A stretch of 64,000 bases of DNA from Gnetum montanum (GCA_015680685.1 MNCI01004138.1:293608-357607), one strand, 5' to 3'; positions 20,991-33,370 are shown, numbered from the stretch's first letter. The notes: generated by a model from the letters alone, not told the origin. Made by a program: numbers and translations.

Positions 20991-22300
20991 AAACACCACA
21001 AGGGCTAGACATTAAAAAGAAACAATAGTTTCTTCATCGAGCCAAATATTTCATAGAAATCAACGGACACCTTTATAAGGTATGTTCCAAAGGATTGATC
21101 CAATGGTATGTTCCTAATGTAGATTAATTGCGAGTTCTCCAAGATGCTCATGAGGGCCCTTGTGGGGGTCATTACGTTGGGAGATGAACAACCATTAAAA
21201 TCTTGCTTGTAGCATATTATTGGCCTACATTGTTTTGGGAAGCTCATCATTTCATCTAGTCTTGTGAGTGTTGCCAATGTGATGGGGCATGATTACTAGA
21301 ATGGAGGGTCCACAAAAATGGATCAATATTTAGAACACTTCAACATATGGGGTATTGATTTTATGGGGCCTATTGCATCAATGTCCAATGGAAAAGCCTA
21401 CATTTTTGTTGTTGTTGACTATTTTACAAAGTGGGCAAAGGCAGCTGCTGTTACTGACTGTACATCATCTACCACAACATGATTTGTTCAATAACAAATT
21501 ATAAATAGGTTTGGCGTGCCTCCTGCACTTATTATTGATAATGGTGCACATTTTATAGGTGCGTCCTTACAAAAATTAATGCAATGCTTAGGAGTTAAGC
21601 ATAAGATGACTACACCATATCATCCTCAAGTGAATGGTGAAGCTGAGGTCACCAATAGGGAGATCACAAAAATATTAACATGAACCATTAACAAATATAG
21701 GTGAGATTGGAGCGCCAAACTAAACGATGCTCTTTGGGAATACCACTCCACATGGAAACTTCCTATAGGCTATTCTCCCTATGAGTTAGTGTATGGTAAA
21801 CTTCCAACACTTCCTATCCAAGCTAAGCTCTGTACACTATCTATAGCATGTGACCTCAACCTTGACCTCAGTCTAGCACAGAAAGAATGGTTAATGAACC
21901 TTAATTGCTAGATGAAAATCGATTCGATGCCTTGTCATCCAAAGAATTGCACAAGGCCTTCAACAAGCAATGTCATGACCTAATAATTAGGAAAGTTACA
22001 TACCAACCAGGAGATAAGGTTCTTCATTGGAATCCCACACATGTGCCACAACAAACTAAATTTCAAATGTTATCTGAAGGACCTTATATCATTCATGAAA
22101 CTTTTCCTTCAGGGGCCATGATTATCTATAAACCTGAAAGCCCAGATAGGAACTTATTAGTCAACATCCAGCAAACCAAACCTTTCCATGAGCTTAAAAC
22201 AGCTAGTACTAACACTACCTCTATTAGCGGACAACTTTGCTCATTATTTTGGATCTTCTCTTTCCAACCCAGTCGTGGGGGAGATGGCCACTAATGCTAA
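20991..22300 (+). pseudogene. pol: Integrase and pol C-terminus of element B
   Basis: The zinc-binding N-terminus (H at DAHEGPCGGHYVG, then CECCQC) is followed by the core: [16 protein letters not shown] and NGEAEVTNRE, giving the D,D-35-E pattern. Then comes SPYELVYGKLP and a C-terminal segment HDLIIRKVTYQPGDKVL...GPYIIHETF, a GPY/F-like module. There is no chromodomain. It ends just before the purine block at 22272. Stops are scattered. The enzyme would insert cDNA into the genome. Confidence 0.85.
22272..22287 (+). other. Purine block directly after pol in element B
   Basis: GTCGTGGGGGAGATGG. The same block stands at the end of pol in E (37376-37393), G (49865-49880) and, altered, D (43235-43253, minus). 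It resembles the true polypurine tract GTCATGGGGGTATGATG. Confidence 0.55.
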
Positions 22301-24140
22301 TCATTCTAAGCCCTGAGTTTCATTTGTGTTTTTTTTAACAAATTCTTCATCTTTACTTGTTTTTGTTTTATACCATCATTAACATTTTTTGCTATTTCTT
22401 TCTCTATTACATTTTGTTTGAATTACTCTCACTCATCGTATAATAAGTGCTCATAATGGTGGATTGTACTATAATGGTGTTGATTGCTAATGTTTGGTTT
22501 TTACCTTTTACTTTTAATGTTGATGCTAAGATATGGGTTTTTTTTTGATAAAATAGGTAATGAGTCCATGTCATCCATTCATCCATACAAATCTATGGTC
22601 TCCCTTTGTTTTGGAAATGTACTGTTCCTTTTTCTAAGCAAACTTATTAATGAATTGGTGTCTTGGTATTCTTTAAACCAAGAAAAGATTCAATTGGATT
22701 GAAATAGGTGTGACTTCAAGGGGATTTGATGCATTTGTGCTGGCTATTCTCTTGGGTACTTGGATGTTTTTCATAGGTTTTCTGCCATTTTGCCATTGAC
22801 CAATATTAGGAAGTTAACTAAATCAAATAAGTCTTTGCATGGTGTGGTTCTCACTCAAAAAAAAAAAAAAAGCTGGTGAGAATTCAAAGCACACCCCTTA
22901 GACATAATAAAGAAACATGGGCTACAAGCACTGGTTATGGCACTAGATAGACATGTTACCCATGCTTGAAGGTTCCCTCTAACTATGACCCTTCCTCACT
23001 TCTTGTTTCTCTATTCTTCTCCTTTTAGAGTGGAGGATGTGTTGGTCAAGTGTGTTGATGCGAGGTCACTGGATGTGGTTATTTTTAATCTGGATTTGGG
23101 CCGAATTTTATTAAGTCACCTTAATTACATACTACACAAGTGACTTTACACAACCTTGATTTTGGGATTCCATTCTCTCTTTTCGTATTACTTTCCATAT
23201 TCTTCCTCATTGTTGATTTTATGATTAGTCAATATCTTGGTTGATGCATTGTTATTCATTGGTAAATTCTTATGGGTAAGTTCTTAACCATTGTTTTCAT
23301 ATGACATTCCTAGATCCTACGAACTCTTTGGTTTGTGGGTTTGTTAGGGCATAAAGGGCATGAGCCTGCTTTGGGGAGGACCCACTGGCATTCCTTTTTA
23401 GAGTAATTGTTAAGTTCTTTCCCTTAAACATTTCCTGCAATCAACTATTTCTCATTTCACCCCATCCACGACATCAATCTTTGTTTTTCTTTTATTGGCT
23501 TCATTGTTGTTATTTCTCTCATCTTTCTTGTTCTTTCGTTTTCCACCTTATTGCTACTGGAGGTTCACTCTTAGTTGTGGGGGCTTGTCACAAACTTTTC
23601 CATTTCATTACTTATCTCACCCCTACACCTTGGGTAGTTATTAGTTACAAACATCTAACCCAGTATCTACCATACCCACAACCTAGCTAAGGTGCTTCAT
23701 ATTGAGGCAAGGTATCAATTACATTATATCTTATCTATCCTTGCTAATTTGTGACAGTGTTGTGTGTGCATATGAAAATCACATGAACAATGAAATGGGA
23801 TAGGAGGGAGCACTCAAGATGGAATAGAGTAAAAAGAATTTACATAGGGAACAAGCTTGATCATGTGGCCATGGATGAACAACGGTGTGCACATTATTGA
23901 CATCGGTAGCAACGCGTCTCATTTTCCCTTTTTTCTCTCTCTTGAAGCTATCAAATGAGGGTTTGGATGTCATCTATGTAGAGTGTTCACCACAATGGTT
24001 ACGAGCACCAATGTTGTAATATGTTTGTTGATCTGTTCACTGGTCACTTTGAGTCTATCATTCCATGTCATCATCAGTTGTTGTTTAGTCAATAATTCCA
24101 TACCTTCCCAATATTTTGTAAGGAACTTGAGGACACATTT
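22301..24140 (+). other. Conserved 3' non-coding region of element B
   Basis: No gene is supported in these 1.8 kb. Blocks shared with other members are TGTGACTTCAAGGGGAT (22708-22725), the box AGACATGTTACCCATGC (about 22949-22966), GGGGAGGACCCACTGGCATTCC (about 23376-23397) and a second purine block TTAGTTGTGGGGG (23571-23583). A poly(A) run lies at 22857-22871. Conservation in order across five elements suggests a function in the RNA. Confidence 0.6.
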
Positions 24141-24159
24141 TCATTCAGTCATGGGGGTA
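24141..24159 (+). other. 3' polypurine tract of element B
   Basis: TCATTCAGTCATGGGGGTA ends exactly at the TGATGAG start of the 3' LTR. Confidence 0.8.
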
Positions 24160-25008
24160 TGATGAGTCCCGATATTAGACCTGCGATATCAAGCCCTCGA
24201 TATTAGATACGTGATATCGGAGTTGCCAAAGTGATATCAGACATGTGATATCGGAACTTGTCTCATCGCCTATAAATAAGAGATAGGGGCACTTGGTTTC
24301 GCAGTTAGTTTCTTAGTCCCTTAGCCGAACCCTTGTAGTTTTTCCTTTCAAGAGTTAAAATTATTTTTGAGTGTCCATAGTAGGAGTCATAAAGTGGATG
24401 AATCTTTATTCGAGCATTGTGTACTTGAGCACACCTTGTGGCTAGAAATAAAGACAAACTTTGTGATAAACCTTGCAACATTCAGAATAGCTTAATTATT
24501 TCATTTAAATGTTATTTACTATCATTTGCTACTCTCATTAGTTAATTAATGTTATTTTTATTGAATTGTGAATTATCAATGAATTAGCACACTCAGTACG
24601 ACCACTTCGAGCATATGTGGAACACTTGATAACCTAGTAATGACTAGCATTTAGTAATCCCAGTAGTGTTACATTGGTTCAGGATGTGTCCAACAAGTGG
24701 GAACAGATGTTGGTGTTAGGACTGGTTAGAGCCTAGTTGATTTGTTAAATCAAGTTAGCTACTCAGTTATTTCATTTCTCCATTTTAAGCACTAGGAACA
24801 TAAAACATAAAAAGCATAAAAATCATATACCTCAAGTTTACTTAACCATACAATTATGCCTTATAAGTAAGCTTGGGAAGACAACGATTGCATAACCCAT
24901 CCTTGTTCTGTGTAAGCACATAAGTACTTAATCCTTGGAGTTTGACCGAATCACATGTGAACACTCGTATTTGTATGGTTGGGCATAGGGGTACCTCGCT
25001 GCTCATCA
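24160..25008 (+). repeat. Element B 3' LTR
   Basis: 849 bp, equal in length to the 5' LTR. Promoter module: words at 24185, 24199 (GATATT), 24213, 24233 and 24247, and TATA at 24271. Steps are 14, 14, 20, 14 and 24, the same as in the 5' LTR. It is followed by the ATAAC duplication (25009-25013). Confidence 0.92.
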
Positions 25009-25013
25009 ATAAC

Positions 25014-26560
25014 TAAGATAAATTATTGGCCATAATGTTGTCAATTCTCTTCTTGTCTATCATCATAAGATGAAAATCTTACAAAATTAGCAACTATCTT
25101 ATGATATGAGGGAAACTATTATTTTTTCATAAGGAATCACATTACATTATTATTTGTGTGCACAAAAACTAAATACCCAAGCACATAGTCCTTGAATTTT
25201 TATAAGGCATACATCAGAATCATTAATTCCTTCTTTGTTGTGGTGTATTTTAGCTATGCACCTGCAATACTCCTACTTGCATAATGGATGTAGTATCAAC
25301 ATTTTTTATCTTTCAATTATGTAAGCACTATTCTTAAAACATAGTTATATGTATCTTTCATGATGTAAAATGGCATGGACTAATTAAAATCCAAGAGAAT
25401 TGGAGTCTCTATAAGCTTCTGCTTCAAGAGTTTGAATGCACTATCATGTTTTTTAGTTCACTCAAAAAATGCATCTTTCTTCATTAATTTCACTAGTGAT
25501 TTTCTATTTTTAGAAAAATTCTTAAGGAATCTTCTATAGTAGCCAGTGTGTCTAAGGAATGATCAAATATATTTTATAGTTTGTGGCCTCTATGTTATTC
25601 ATTAGATCATTCTTATCTTTTCTAGATCCACCTATATTTCATTGCTTGAAATCTAGTACCCAAAAATAATGCCTTCTAGAACCATTAAATGGTTTTTTTG
25701 TCAGTTGAACTTGAGATTTATTTTAATGAATCACTTCAACACTAACTCTCAAAGGTTTAATATTTGGTCAAAATTAGATTCATATATGGAAAATTCATTC
25801 ATAAAGACTTTAATTTTTTATTTGGTGCTAAAAATGCTAAGAAAAATACATTGGAAGGTTAGAGGTGTAGTATAAATGTCAAAAGATATTATTTTATATG
25901 TAAAAGTCCCCTAAGAACTTATAAAGGTTATTTTGAATTGATCTTCTAGGACTCTTTGAATTTGATTATAGCCATAATAGCCATCCAGGAAGTTGTAATA
26001 TTGATAAAATGTAGTGGTATCCAACACTTAACCCAAAAACAACAATAGAAAGTGGTCCTTAAATATCACCATGTTTAATAGTAAAACATCTATGCAAATC
26101 CTTTACTATCCATCTTTTTCTGATATAATGATGAGTGAGCTCATCCACTCACTATCTGCTATAGGGTAGATGAATCTAGTCTTAAGGAGGTTTTTAAATT
26201 TCTTCTTACCTGCTTGTTTGAGTTTAGGATTCAACCTTCAATGTGCCTACCTTTTGGGCCTTATGGTAGGATCTATGTAGATCCTGTAGTAGCATATGCA
26301 TTTCTTGATACCTGTTATTTTATCATATGACCAAGAAAAGGTTTTTGTCCATTTATTTACCATCTTTCGTAGCTTTTTCTTTTATTCTCTTATGAGCTGG
26401 ACATTCACAACTACTAGTGTTTCATTTTTTAAGAACTTAAATTCAAGAGAATTTAGCAATATTTTTAGTTTAAGAGGTTTTAGTTCAAATTTTTTTTTGA
26501 AATTTCCAAGTCTCTTTAGTCCATTTTTTCTTCTTTCCTATACTCTACATTAGAGAGTTG
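25014..26560 (-). pseudogene. pol: RT and RNase H remnant of O1
   Basis: Minus-strand pieces align with E: about 26370-26300 reads LRKMVNKWTKTFSWSYDKI (E has INKWSKAFAWSYPKL); about 25290-25230 reads YIHYASRSIAGA; about 25200-25020 continues through KDYVLGYLVFVHTNN to the end of RNase H. Catalytic residues cannot be followed because of many stops and shifts. Confidence 0.6.
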
Positions 26561-26749
26561 GAATCTTAGCTATTCTATTTCATCCATCTTGTCAATATAA
26601 GCAACTATGAGGGCATCCTACAATTCCATGCATATTGTGAAATTTAGCTTTCATCTAGAATCAATCATTGTATGTCATCCTATTTCACGATTGCTACATG
26701 CAAGTACATTTTTTACATTTTCTAGTTTGGCACATGATCTACATGCTAT

Positions 26750-27200
26750 GAAAGTTCTAATTTTGATGGCTCATATTTTTCACATGTGATTGCACCTCAT
26801 GTCACTGTACATGATGCATGGAACTCTTTTCTATTTTATCACTTCATGCTTATTTTTAAAAATATTATTAAAAAATTTCTAGTTGTGCATTAATTGTACT
26901 TAACTAATCTCTTTTTATAATGATAAAAAGTCCCTCTTATAGCTATCTACGTGAATCACCAAGAAATTAGCAAGGTATGACCAACCACTAATGATAGTTA
27001 CAATGTCTTCTACTAGTCTTAAAGGAATAGTCATGGGATTATATGTAAGCTCTAACTAGATGTTGCACTTCCTAAGCAGTGGTAGGTTCTATGCTTTGTA
27101 CATTTCTTGAGAAACTAAATTAACCCTAGAGCTTCAATCTAGTAGAGCGTTTCTTGGTACATTTCTTGTGTTAGATTTTCTTGAATTTTTATTGAGTTAC
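26750..27200 (-). pseudogene. Protease remnant of O1
   Basis: The minus-strand reading of about 27190-26800 parallels the D protease at 44160-43690. The segment after the active site is recognisable by its nucleotide match (CATGATGCATGGAAC near 26810-26825; a similar block stands at D 43691-43703 and O2 39007-39021). It is strongly decayed. Confidence 0.5.
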
Positions 27201-28549
27201 ATTACTCCTATAGCACAACATTATTGTCTTAGAATCATTTATAGGGAGATGCGATTTTTTTAATTAATAGTAGCACTAGTATTATGAAATTGTAGGATAG
27301 TATCTCTCTTTGTAATAATAACTATTCTTCATTATTCTTTGTAGTTGTGAGTATCGTAAGTACTATTGGATTACTACTTATGAATCCTCTTATGATGAAT
27401 AGAGTTATGTTGTACTAATTTTGTAACTTAAGACTTGTTTCTAATTTTGGTAATTCATAATCATCATCTTTGAGCTTGCTATAATTCTAGATTTGGCTAT
27501 GTCAAGTTCATAATAACTTCTTGTGCTTTGGTGATGTTGCTCTTCCTCTAGTAGTGCATCTTCTTCTAAAACGTATCTACTTTTTTCATTATAAGCTAAT
27601 AAAAAACTTACGATTATTGTTTGTAACTTATTGCATTATGAACTTCTGTATGTGGACTTATCATCATTTAAAATCTTTACTTCATTAAGTCTTCTTAAGT
27701 TAACTTCCCTTTTATTTTGCTAAGAAACTCTTGACTTAACTTCATTAAGCTTTACGAAATCCTTCTTCATAATCTATACTCTTCTTTTCTTTTTCTTCAT
27801 CATAACCTTTCGAATGATCTTCTATTATTATTTAAGAAACTATACTAGGCTACATATGACATAACTTGGATCTTCTCTTCCTCTCTAGGAAATTGCTACA
27901 GGAATTATAGTTATTTCCTATAACACTTGCTTATTAACATTGAGTCACTTAAACCTTTTGGTTGCAGTGCTCAAATGATTATTCTGAATCTTGTATTTTA
28001 TAACATCTTCTTGCATTTTTTTTCATGCTTTTGTTTACTTCTATGACATAGGACATTTCTTCTTTGTAATTTTACAAATCATTGTGATTCACAAACTCTT
28101 CCGATGTACAAACATTATTGTGGATGTTTTTCTAATAATACTTCCTATCTTAATTAGTCTCACATACTTGATCTTTTTTCTTCTCCATTCTTCTTATTCT
28201 ATTCTTTCATTATCGTTATACATCATATCATATGTTACAAAATGAGTACTTGCATTCTCTTATCCTTTGTAAGGAGTTATGACTCTTGAAGAATCATCAT
28301 GATCTTTCAACATTATTATTCTATTAAGTTAAGAATATAATGATTGTACCTTAAATTAGGAGTATATTCTAATGTCTTCCAATCTACAAATATATTAAAG
28401 GACTTCTTGGATTAGTTATTTTCCTAGGAAGATGACCTACATTTATCTAGTTTGTATGTTTTAAGTACTTTGGTTTAAAGGTAGCTTAGATATTAGCTAG
28501 GAATTTTTTTTGTATAGGATTCATAGCCATGGGTGTTTACAAAGATTTA

Positions 28550-30500
28550 GATGGACTAGCTACCTTGAAAAATAAGCATTGTGAGGCTTTCTTTCAAAAC
28601 TAATTAGTTATCATTTACCTACAAATTTACTACCCTTGTGACATTCTGCTATTATCGTTGTTGTGGAATTTTACCTTGCATGAGAGAAGATGGTGGCAAA
28701 GGATTTAAGGTATAAGGTTAAGGATGTTATGAAGGATGAGGAGTGTAAGTGAAAGAAGATTCAACATGGAGTAGTATGCTTATCGCACTCTAGAGGATAA
28801 TAGTGATGAGAAAAACTACTAGGAGACACAGGTTATTGAACATAATAGCCATATGGATTAGGGTTCCTATAGGAATATTGCTACATTGATGTTGACATTT
28901 CCCAAAGCTATGGATTTTTCCATTACTTGTAGTATTCTTAAGGTTGACGTGGAGCCATGCTTGGATAGTACTAGAATTAGTGATAGGGTTATTTGCATTT
29001 TTTTTAGGATAAGAAAAATTCCGAGGTGTCTACCTTTTGATAAACTTTGGATTTAAGACATAAATCTTAGACTTCTAAAGATGTGACATTACTGGATAAC
29101 AACCCATTGGATGTTTTTATTGATAGATGTTAAAAGCATCATTGTCATTAGTCTCAAATTCTACAACCTCCTCTATTACAACTACTTTCAGTTTATGTTG
29201 ATAATAGTTATTTCTTAAATCTATTTTCTTTCTTCTATATTTGTCTTTGACTCTTCCTTGCTTTATTTTCTCCTTTATAATATTAGATGTTTGTTGGAAC
29301 ATTTCATCTATGAAGTTTCATATCTTATCAACATTTGTTAAAAATTACACTGCCTCCTCGAATAGTGCTTCTTCATTAGGTTCACTAAGTTGAACTTTCT
29401 TCTTATAGATTGAGGAAGCTCTATTATACTCCTTTGCACCCTCTCTTTTCTTGATTTCACATTCCTTTTTTGCTACTTCATCAATTAACATTTAGATTTA
29501 ATGGACTCCCATCTTAGATAATCTTCCTGGGACATAGATCCCAAGAGTCTCACTTGTTTTATTGCAGAATCCACCTATAATATGATAAAGCTATTTCCTT
29601 TGAGAGAATCCATGATCATAATATTTGTGCAGTAAAGAGTAGTACCTATCAAAGGTTGCATCAAGGAATTCATCATTACCTTGTTTCTATTTTTGGATTT
29701 TCTTCCACAAATTGGAAACCATAGAGTACATTCAATACTTATTTTTAAATAGTTCCAACATCGTGCTCCAACTTTTAATAGATTCTAATTCCAAGCATTA
29801 GTATCAACTTTTACCTTCTCTAATGAGTGATCTTTACAAAATTTTTATCTTTTTTATTTATTCTTGATATTTTACATGGTGTAGGCATCATGAAAGACTT
29901 GGAAATGGTATTGCAAATTTTCATTGTAGCCTTGTTCAAACTTAAGAATGCTATTCATTTCAAGTTATTTAATTCTACTATCTCTCTAATGCCTTATAGG
30001 AATGTAAAATACCTCCTTGATATTTCTCATACTTCTTGTAGCAAGAAATATCTCATCATGATCTTCATGATCCCTATCATGATTATGTATTCTTTAACAT
30101 TTCTTGCTATGCCTTTTTCATGATTGTGTTCTTCTTCTCACTCATGTTTATGATCTCTATGATTGTCCCCTCTTTCATCTCTTCCTTTTTTGAAATCATT
30201 CCTCCTTCTATCTTGATCATGTTTATCCTTGTCAAATCTTGAAAATGAGAATGAAGATGGAAAACTAAGAGAGTTGTACTAGATTGCTCTTATTCTATGA
30301 ATCCTTTGTTGTTTCCTTAGTTATCTATTAGAAGATCTTATTCTTGAGGCCTCTTGATGCTAGGTCTAGTTCTCCTCTTGCCTTGGTTGCTTGTCAAGAA
30401 TGAACATAGCTATGGATGATTCACTTTATTACCACTAAGGGATAGAGACATTTGGCATTGAGATCTATCCAATTAGTAATTAGTATCCTCATTTCTTTTT
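28550..30500 (-). pseudogene. gag: Gag remnant of O1
   Basis: The best piece is at 29302-29117: VVVIEEVVEFETNDNDAFN, which aligns with VAIIEEVVDLDTDNDGGCE just before the knuckle in B. The knuckle Cys residues are lost. Upstream, about 29530-30150, the core and the Arg/Asp-rich stretch are visible as scattered blocks. No open frame longer than about 60 codons remains in the correct register. Confidence 0.55.
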
Positions 30501-30535
30501 TATGATGTTATCTAAATATGAGCCTCTTTTCATTT

Positions 30536-31356
30536 TGATGAACCACGATATCGGGAGCGCGATATCAGAGCCAACCATGCGATGTCGGATACCCGATATC
30601 AGGACCTACCTTCTTGCCTATAAATAAGAAGTAGGCTCCCTTGGTTTTGCATTAGATAGTTAGACCCTTAGTCAAACTCGTACCTTTTATCCCTTCTAGA
30701 GTTAGAATTATTTCTGTGTGCCCATAGTAGGAGTCATAAAGTGAACAGATCTTTATTCGAGCATTGTGTACCTGAGTACACCTTGTGTACGGCAATAAAG
30801 ATGAACTTTATGATAAACCTTGCAGCATCTAGAATAGATTAGTTAATGTTAATTACTATTATTAAATTCTTTATTAGTTAATTAATTTTCTCTCCCCCCT
30901 CTCTCTCTCTCCCTACAACTCTCCTAAGGAAATACACTTAGTACGATCACTTCGAGCATGCGTGTAACACTTGGTAACCTAGTAACGATTAGCGTTTGGT
31001 AATTCTAGTAGTGTTGCACTAGTTTAGGATGTGTATGGTAAGTGAGAATGGATACTGGTGTTAGGATTAATTAAAGCCTACTTAATGAGTAGTTAAGTTA
31101 AATTAGTCACTTAGTTATTTCTCTCCTTCCCTATTAGTGCAGGACATAAAAACATAAAAGATATAAAAATCATGTGCCTCAAGCTTACTTAACCATACAA
31201 TCATGACATACAAGTAAATTTGGGAAGACAACAATCAACCAACGCGTCCTTGTTCCACAAGGATGCATAAGCACTTAGTCCTTGGAATTCGACCAGATCG
31301 TGTGTGAAATGCTTGTATTCGTATGGATGAGCGTAGGGGTACCTTGCCGTTTATCA
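30536..31356 (+). repeat. Element E 5' LTR
   Basis: Starts TGATGAACC, ends TTTATCA; 821 bp, similar to B downstream of the TATA box. A CT-rich run (30891-30915) is private to this copy. No partner LTR remains. Confidence 0.88.
30547..30628 (+). promoter_or_regulatory. GATATC/TATA promoter module, E LTR
   Basis: Words at 30547, 30561, 30581 (GATGTC) and 30595: steps 14, 20, 14. TATAAATAAG starts at 30619, 24 bases after the last word. The first 14-bp unit found in B is absent here. Confidence 0.85.
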
Positions 31357-31357
31357 T

Positions 31358-31375
31358 CGGTGTCATTGCCAGGGA
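31358..31375 (+). other. tRNA-Asp-like primer-binding site of element E
   Basis: CGGTGTCATTGCCAGGGA; 13 of 18 match TGGCGCCGTTGCCGGGGA, all differences being transitions. Confidence 0.7.
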
Positions 31376-31492
31376 CTTAGTTGTTTGTGCGCTAATTAAA
31401 ACTTAGGAAATCATTCGCATCATTGGAATAAACCCTTAGGGTTCATTGAGAAAATAATAAACAAGAATACATTGCACACTGAACAAACAAGT

Positions 31493-33370
31493 ATGTCTCC
31501 TTCTTTGTACAAAAGCACCTTACCACCTAGGTCTGAAACAAGAAACAATCGGTGGCGTAATACACATGATGTTGATCCGCTAGTCCCTCAAAAGTTTTGA
31601 GTGGTATATATTCATCCCAATGAGTATATACTAGAATTCACCTTTATCCTCCATCAAGATGAACAACTGCGTTGGCGAGACTTAGAAGGTAACATAGTGT
31701 TACCTCCTGATTGTTCAACCCCAAGCATGCTTCTTCGTGCTCTCACACGAGTTGGCATGTAGCACTTACACTTAGAATATGTTGTGCAAGATCATGACTC
31801 AAGAGAATACTATCCCATGAAGGCACAACATTAAAGGGACTTACAATAGGAGAGACATCATAAGTCTTTGAAGGGTAAGTGTTCCCAGGATGTCCCATGT
31901 GTCCTAAGAGAAAATGAGGGTGGTGAACCTGCCTCAGGCAGTCACCCACACAATGATGTTCCTCCCCTTGACTTTGGCCAAGGGGTTGTGTATCAAAATC
32001 TTCATTCCACTATTCATAACCTAGGATTTAATACCCATGGGCACAAAGGGTCTGAAAAAGGGACACAGATACATGATAAAGACGTACATTTTGATCGCAA
32101 TTGCGATCGAGGCTGAGACTGCCGAAGAGAAGGTAGAAGACATCGTCATGATAACGGTTCTCCTTCTTCTTTACCTTCATCATCTCCTTAACCCTCTCCT
32201 TCAGTATCCAGTTGTAGTCATAAAGGTAGGAAAAGTGGAAGTCATAAGTGAAATAGTTGAGAAAGGGGACGAGGACACTCTAGAGAATCACAACATAGAA
32301 GAAGGGAGAGTAGGGAACAACGTAGGCATCATAGATGCTATGGATGAGATAATCATGATGAGCCCCTACTCGTTACTCAAAGTATGTTAGACATAACTAT
32401 GGCTATTAGAACTCCAAAAAGGCACTAGAAAGATAGTAGGATCAAGAGATTAGATATGAACAATATCCCACGATTTGAAGAGGGATATAATGCTGATCCT
32501 CAGAATCACTTACAAGAATTCCATGATGTGTGTGCCTTACAAAACATAGAGAATGAATGGAAAAAACTTAAGTTGTTCCCATGGACACTAGTTAAAGAAG
32601 AGGAAAGCTGGTACTAGTCCTTAGAACTGGAATCCATTCGTAGGTGGAGTACCCTGTTAGAATTGTTCAATGATAAGTACCAAACGTACTCCCGAGTGTC
32701 CAACCTGCGAAAGAAAATCTAAGGCTAGAAACAAGGAGGATATGAACCCTTGGATGTTACCATGGACTGATACTATGCACTATTACATCATTGTCTTGGC
32801 CATGGTTATTCACAAAGGGATCAACTGCGCCATCTCGTAGATGGACTTAGGCATGAAACGAGAAGAACCCTTGGGACTTATGCCCAAGGAAGACTATCCA
32901 AGCTTAGGTCCCATCAAATTCAAAGAATATTGGAGCAAGTTGCTAAGGAAGAAGGGGAGCTATGGAAGAGAGAAAGTGCAAAAGAGTATAATCGAGATCC
33001 TTCCCTTTGGAAAGGATGAAGAAGAGTCACCACTCAAAGAGATGGTGAATAGAAAAACTTTATCTATCCAAAATTTGACATTAGAGGTATCGACAAAGGT
33101 AGACCAAATGTGGGATTCTATAGACAATAGATTTCAAACTGTTCTTAAAATAGTAGAGGAGTCTAGAGAATAAGGTAGTGATTGCAAAGAAAAGGAAAAA
33201 AGAGAGAAGCTAAACATGCATGTAGCAAGGGTAAGGGCAAAGTTGCCATCATTGAAGAGGCTGTGGATTCGGAAACAAATAATGATAGTGGATGCGAGAT
33301 ATGTCAATATGACCATCCTAAGGGATGTTGCCCTATAATCTCACATCTGTAGGAGTCTGGGATGTATGCA
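31493..33370 (+). pseudogene. gag: Gag of element E
   Basis: ATG at 31493 (MSPSLYKSTLPPRS). N-terminal signature NEYILEFTFILHQDEQL, then DLEGNIVLPPD. An Arg/Asp/His/Ser-rich stretch follows at about 32060-32330. The core from about 32460 reads MNNIPRFEEGYNADPQNH, FPWTLVKEE, ELFNDKYQTYSRVSNLRKK, and HLVDGLRHETRRTLGTYAQ. A short deletion near 33010 shifts the frame before the acidic hinge. The knuckle CEICQYDHPKGC is at 33293-33328. Stops are TAG, TGA or TAA at former Gln, Arg or Trp codons. Confidence 0.85.

Larger units (their letters stand above)
15470..25008 (+). mobile_element. Element B: full-length Ty3/gypsy (Athila/Tat-type) retrotransposon
   Basis: 9539 bp including a 435-base gap. 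LTRs are 849 bp each, with a perfect 5-bp target duplication. Order: 5' LTR, tRNA-Asp primer site, long gag, Pro/Gln-rich spacer, damaged protease, RT (partly in the gap), RNase H, integrase without chromodomain, purine block, about 1.8 kb conserved 3' non-coding region, polypurine tract, 3' LTR. Coding parts are recognisable over their whole length but broken by many stops. The protease lost its active-site half. It lies inside O1. Confidence 0.92.
25014..30535 (-). mobile_element. Old Ty3/gypsy element O1, 5' part
   Basis: Minus-strand continuation of 3301-6712. Going down from 30535: gag (about 30500-28550), spacer, protease (about 27200-26750), RT (about 26560-25350), and RNase H up to the A/B insertion point. 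The RNase H segment at 25014-25300 leads straight into the integrase at 6712 once A and B are removed. Frames are broken throughout. The right end is cut by element E; its 5' LTR is not seen. Confidence 0.7.

Noticed and set aside
27991-28245. Phe/Ile-rich 84-codon membrane-like ORF
   Set aside because: Lies antisense to the gag and spacer remnants of O1; AT-rich decayed sequence often gives such frames.
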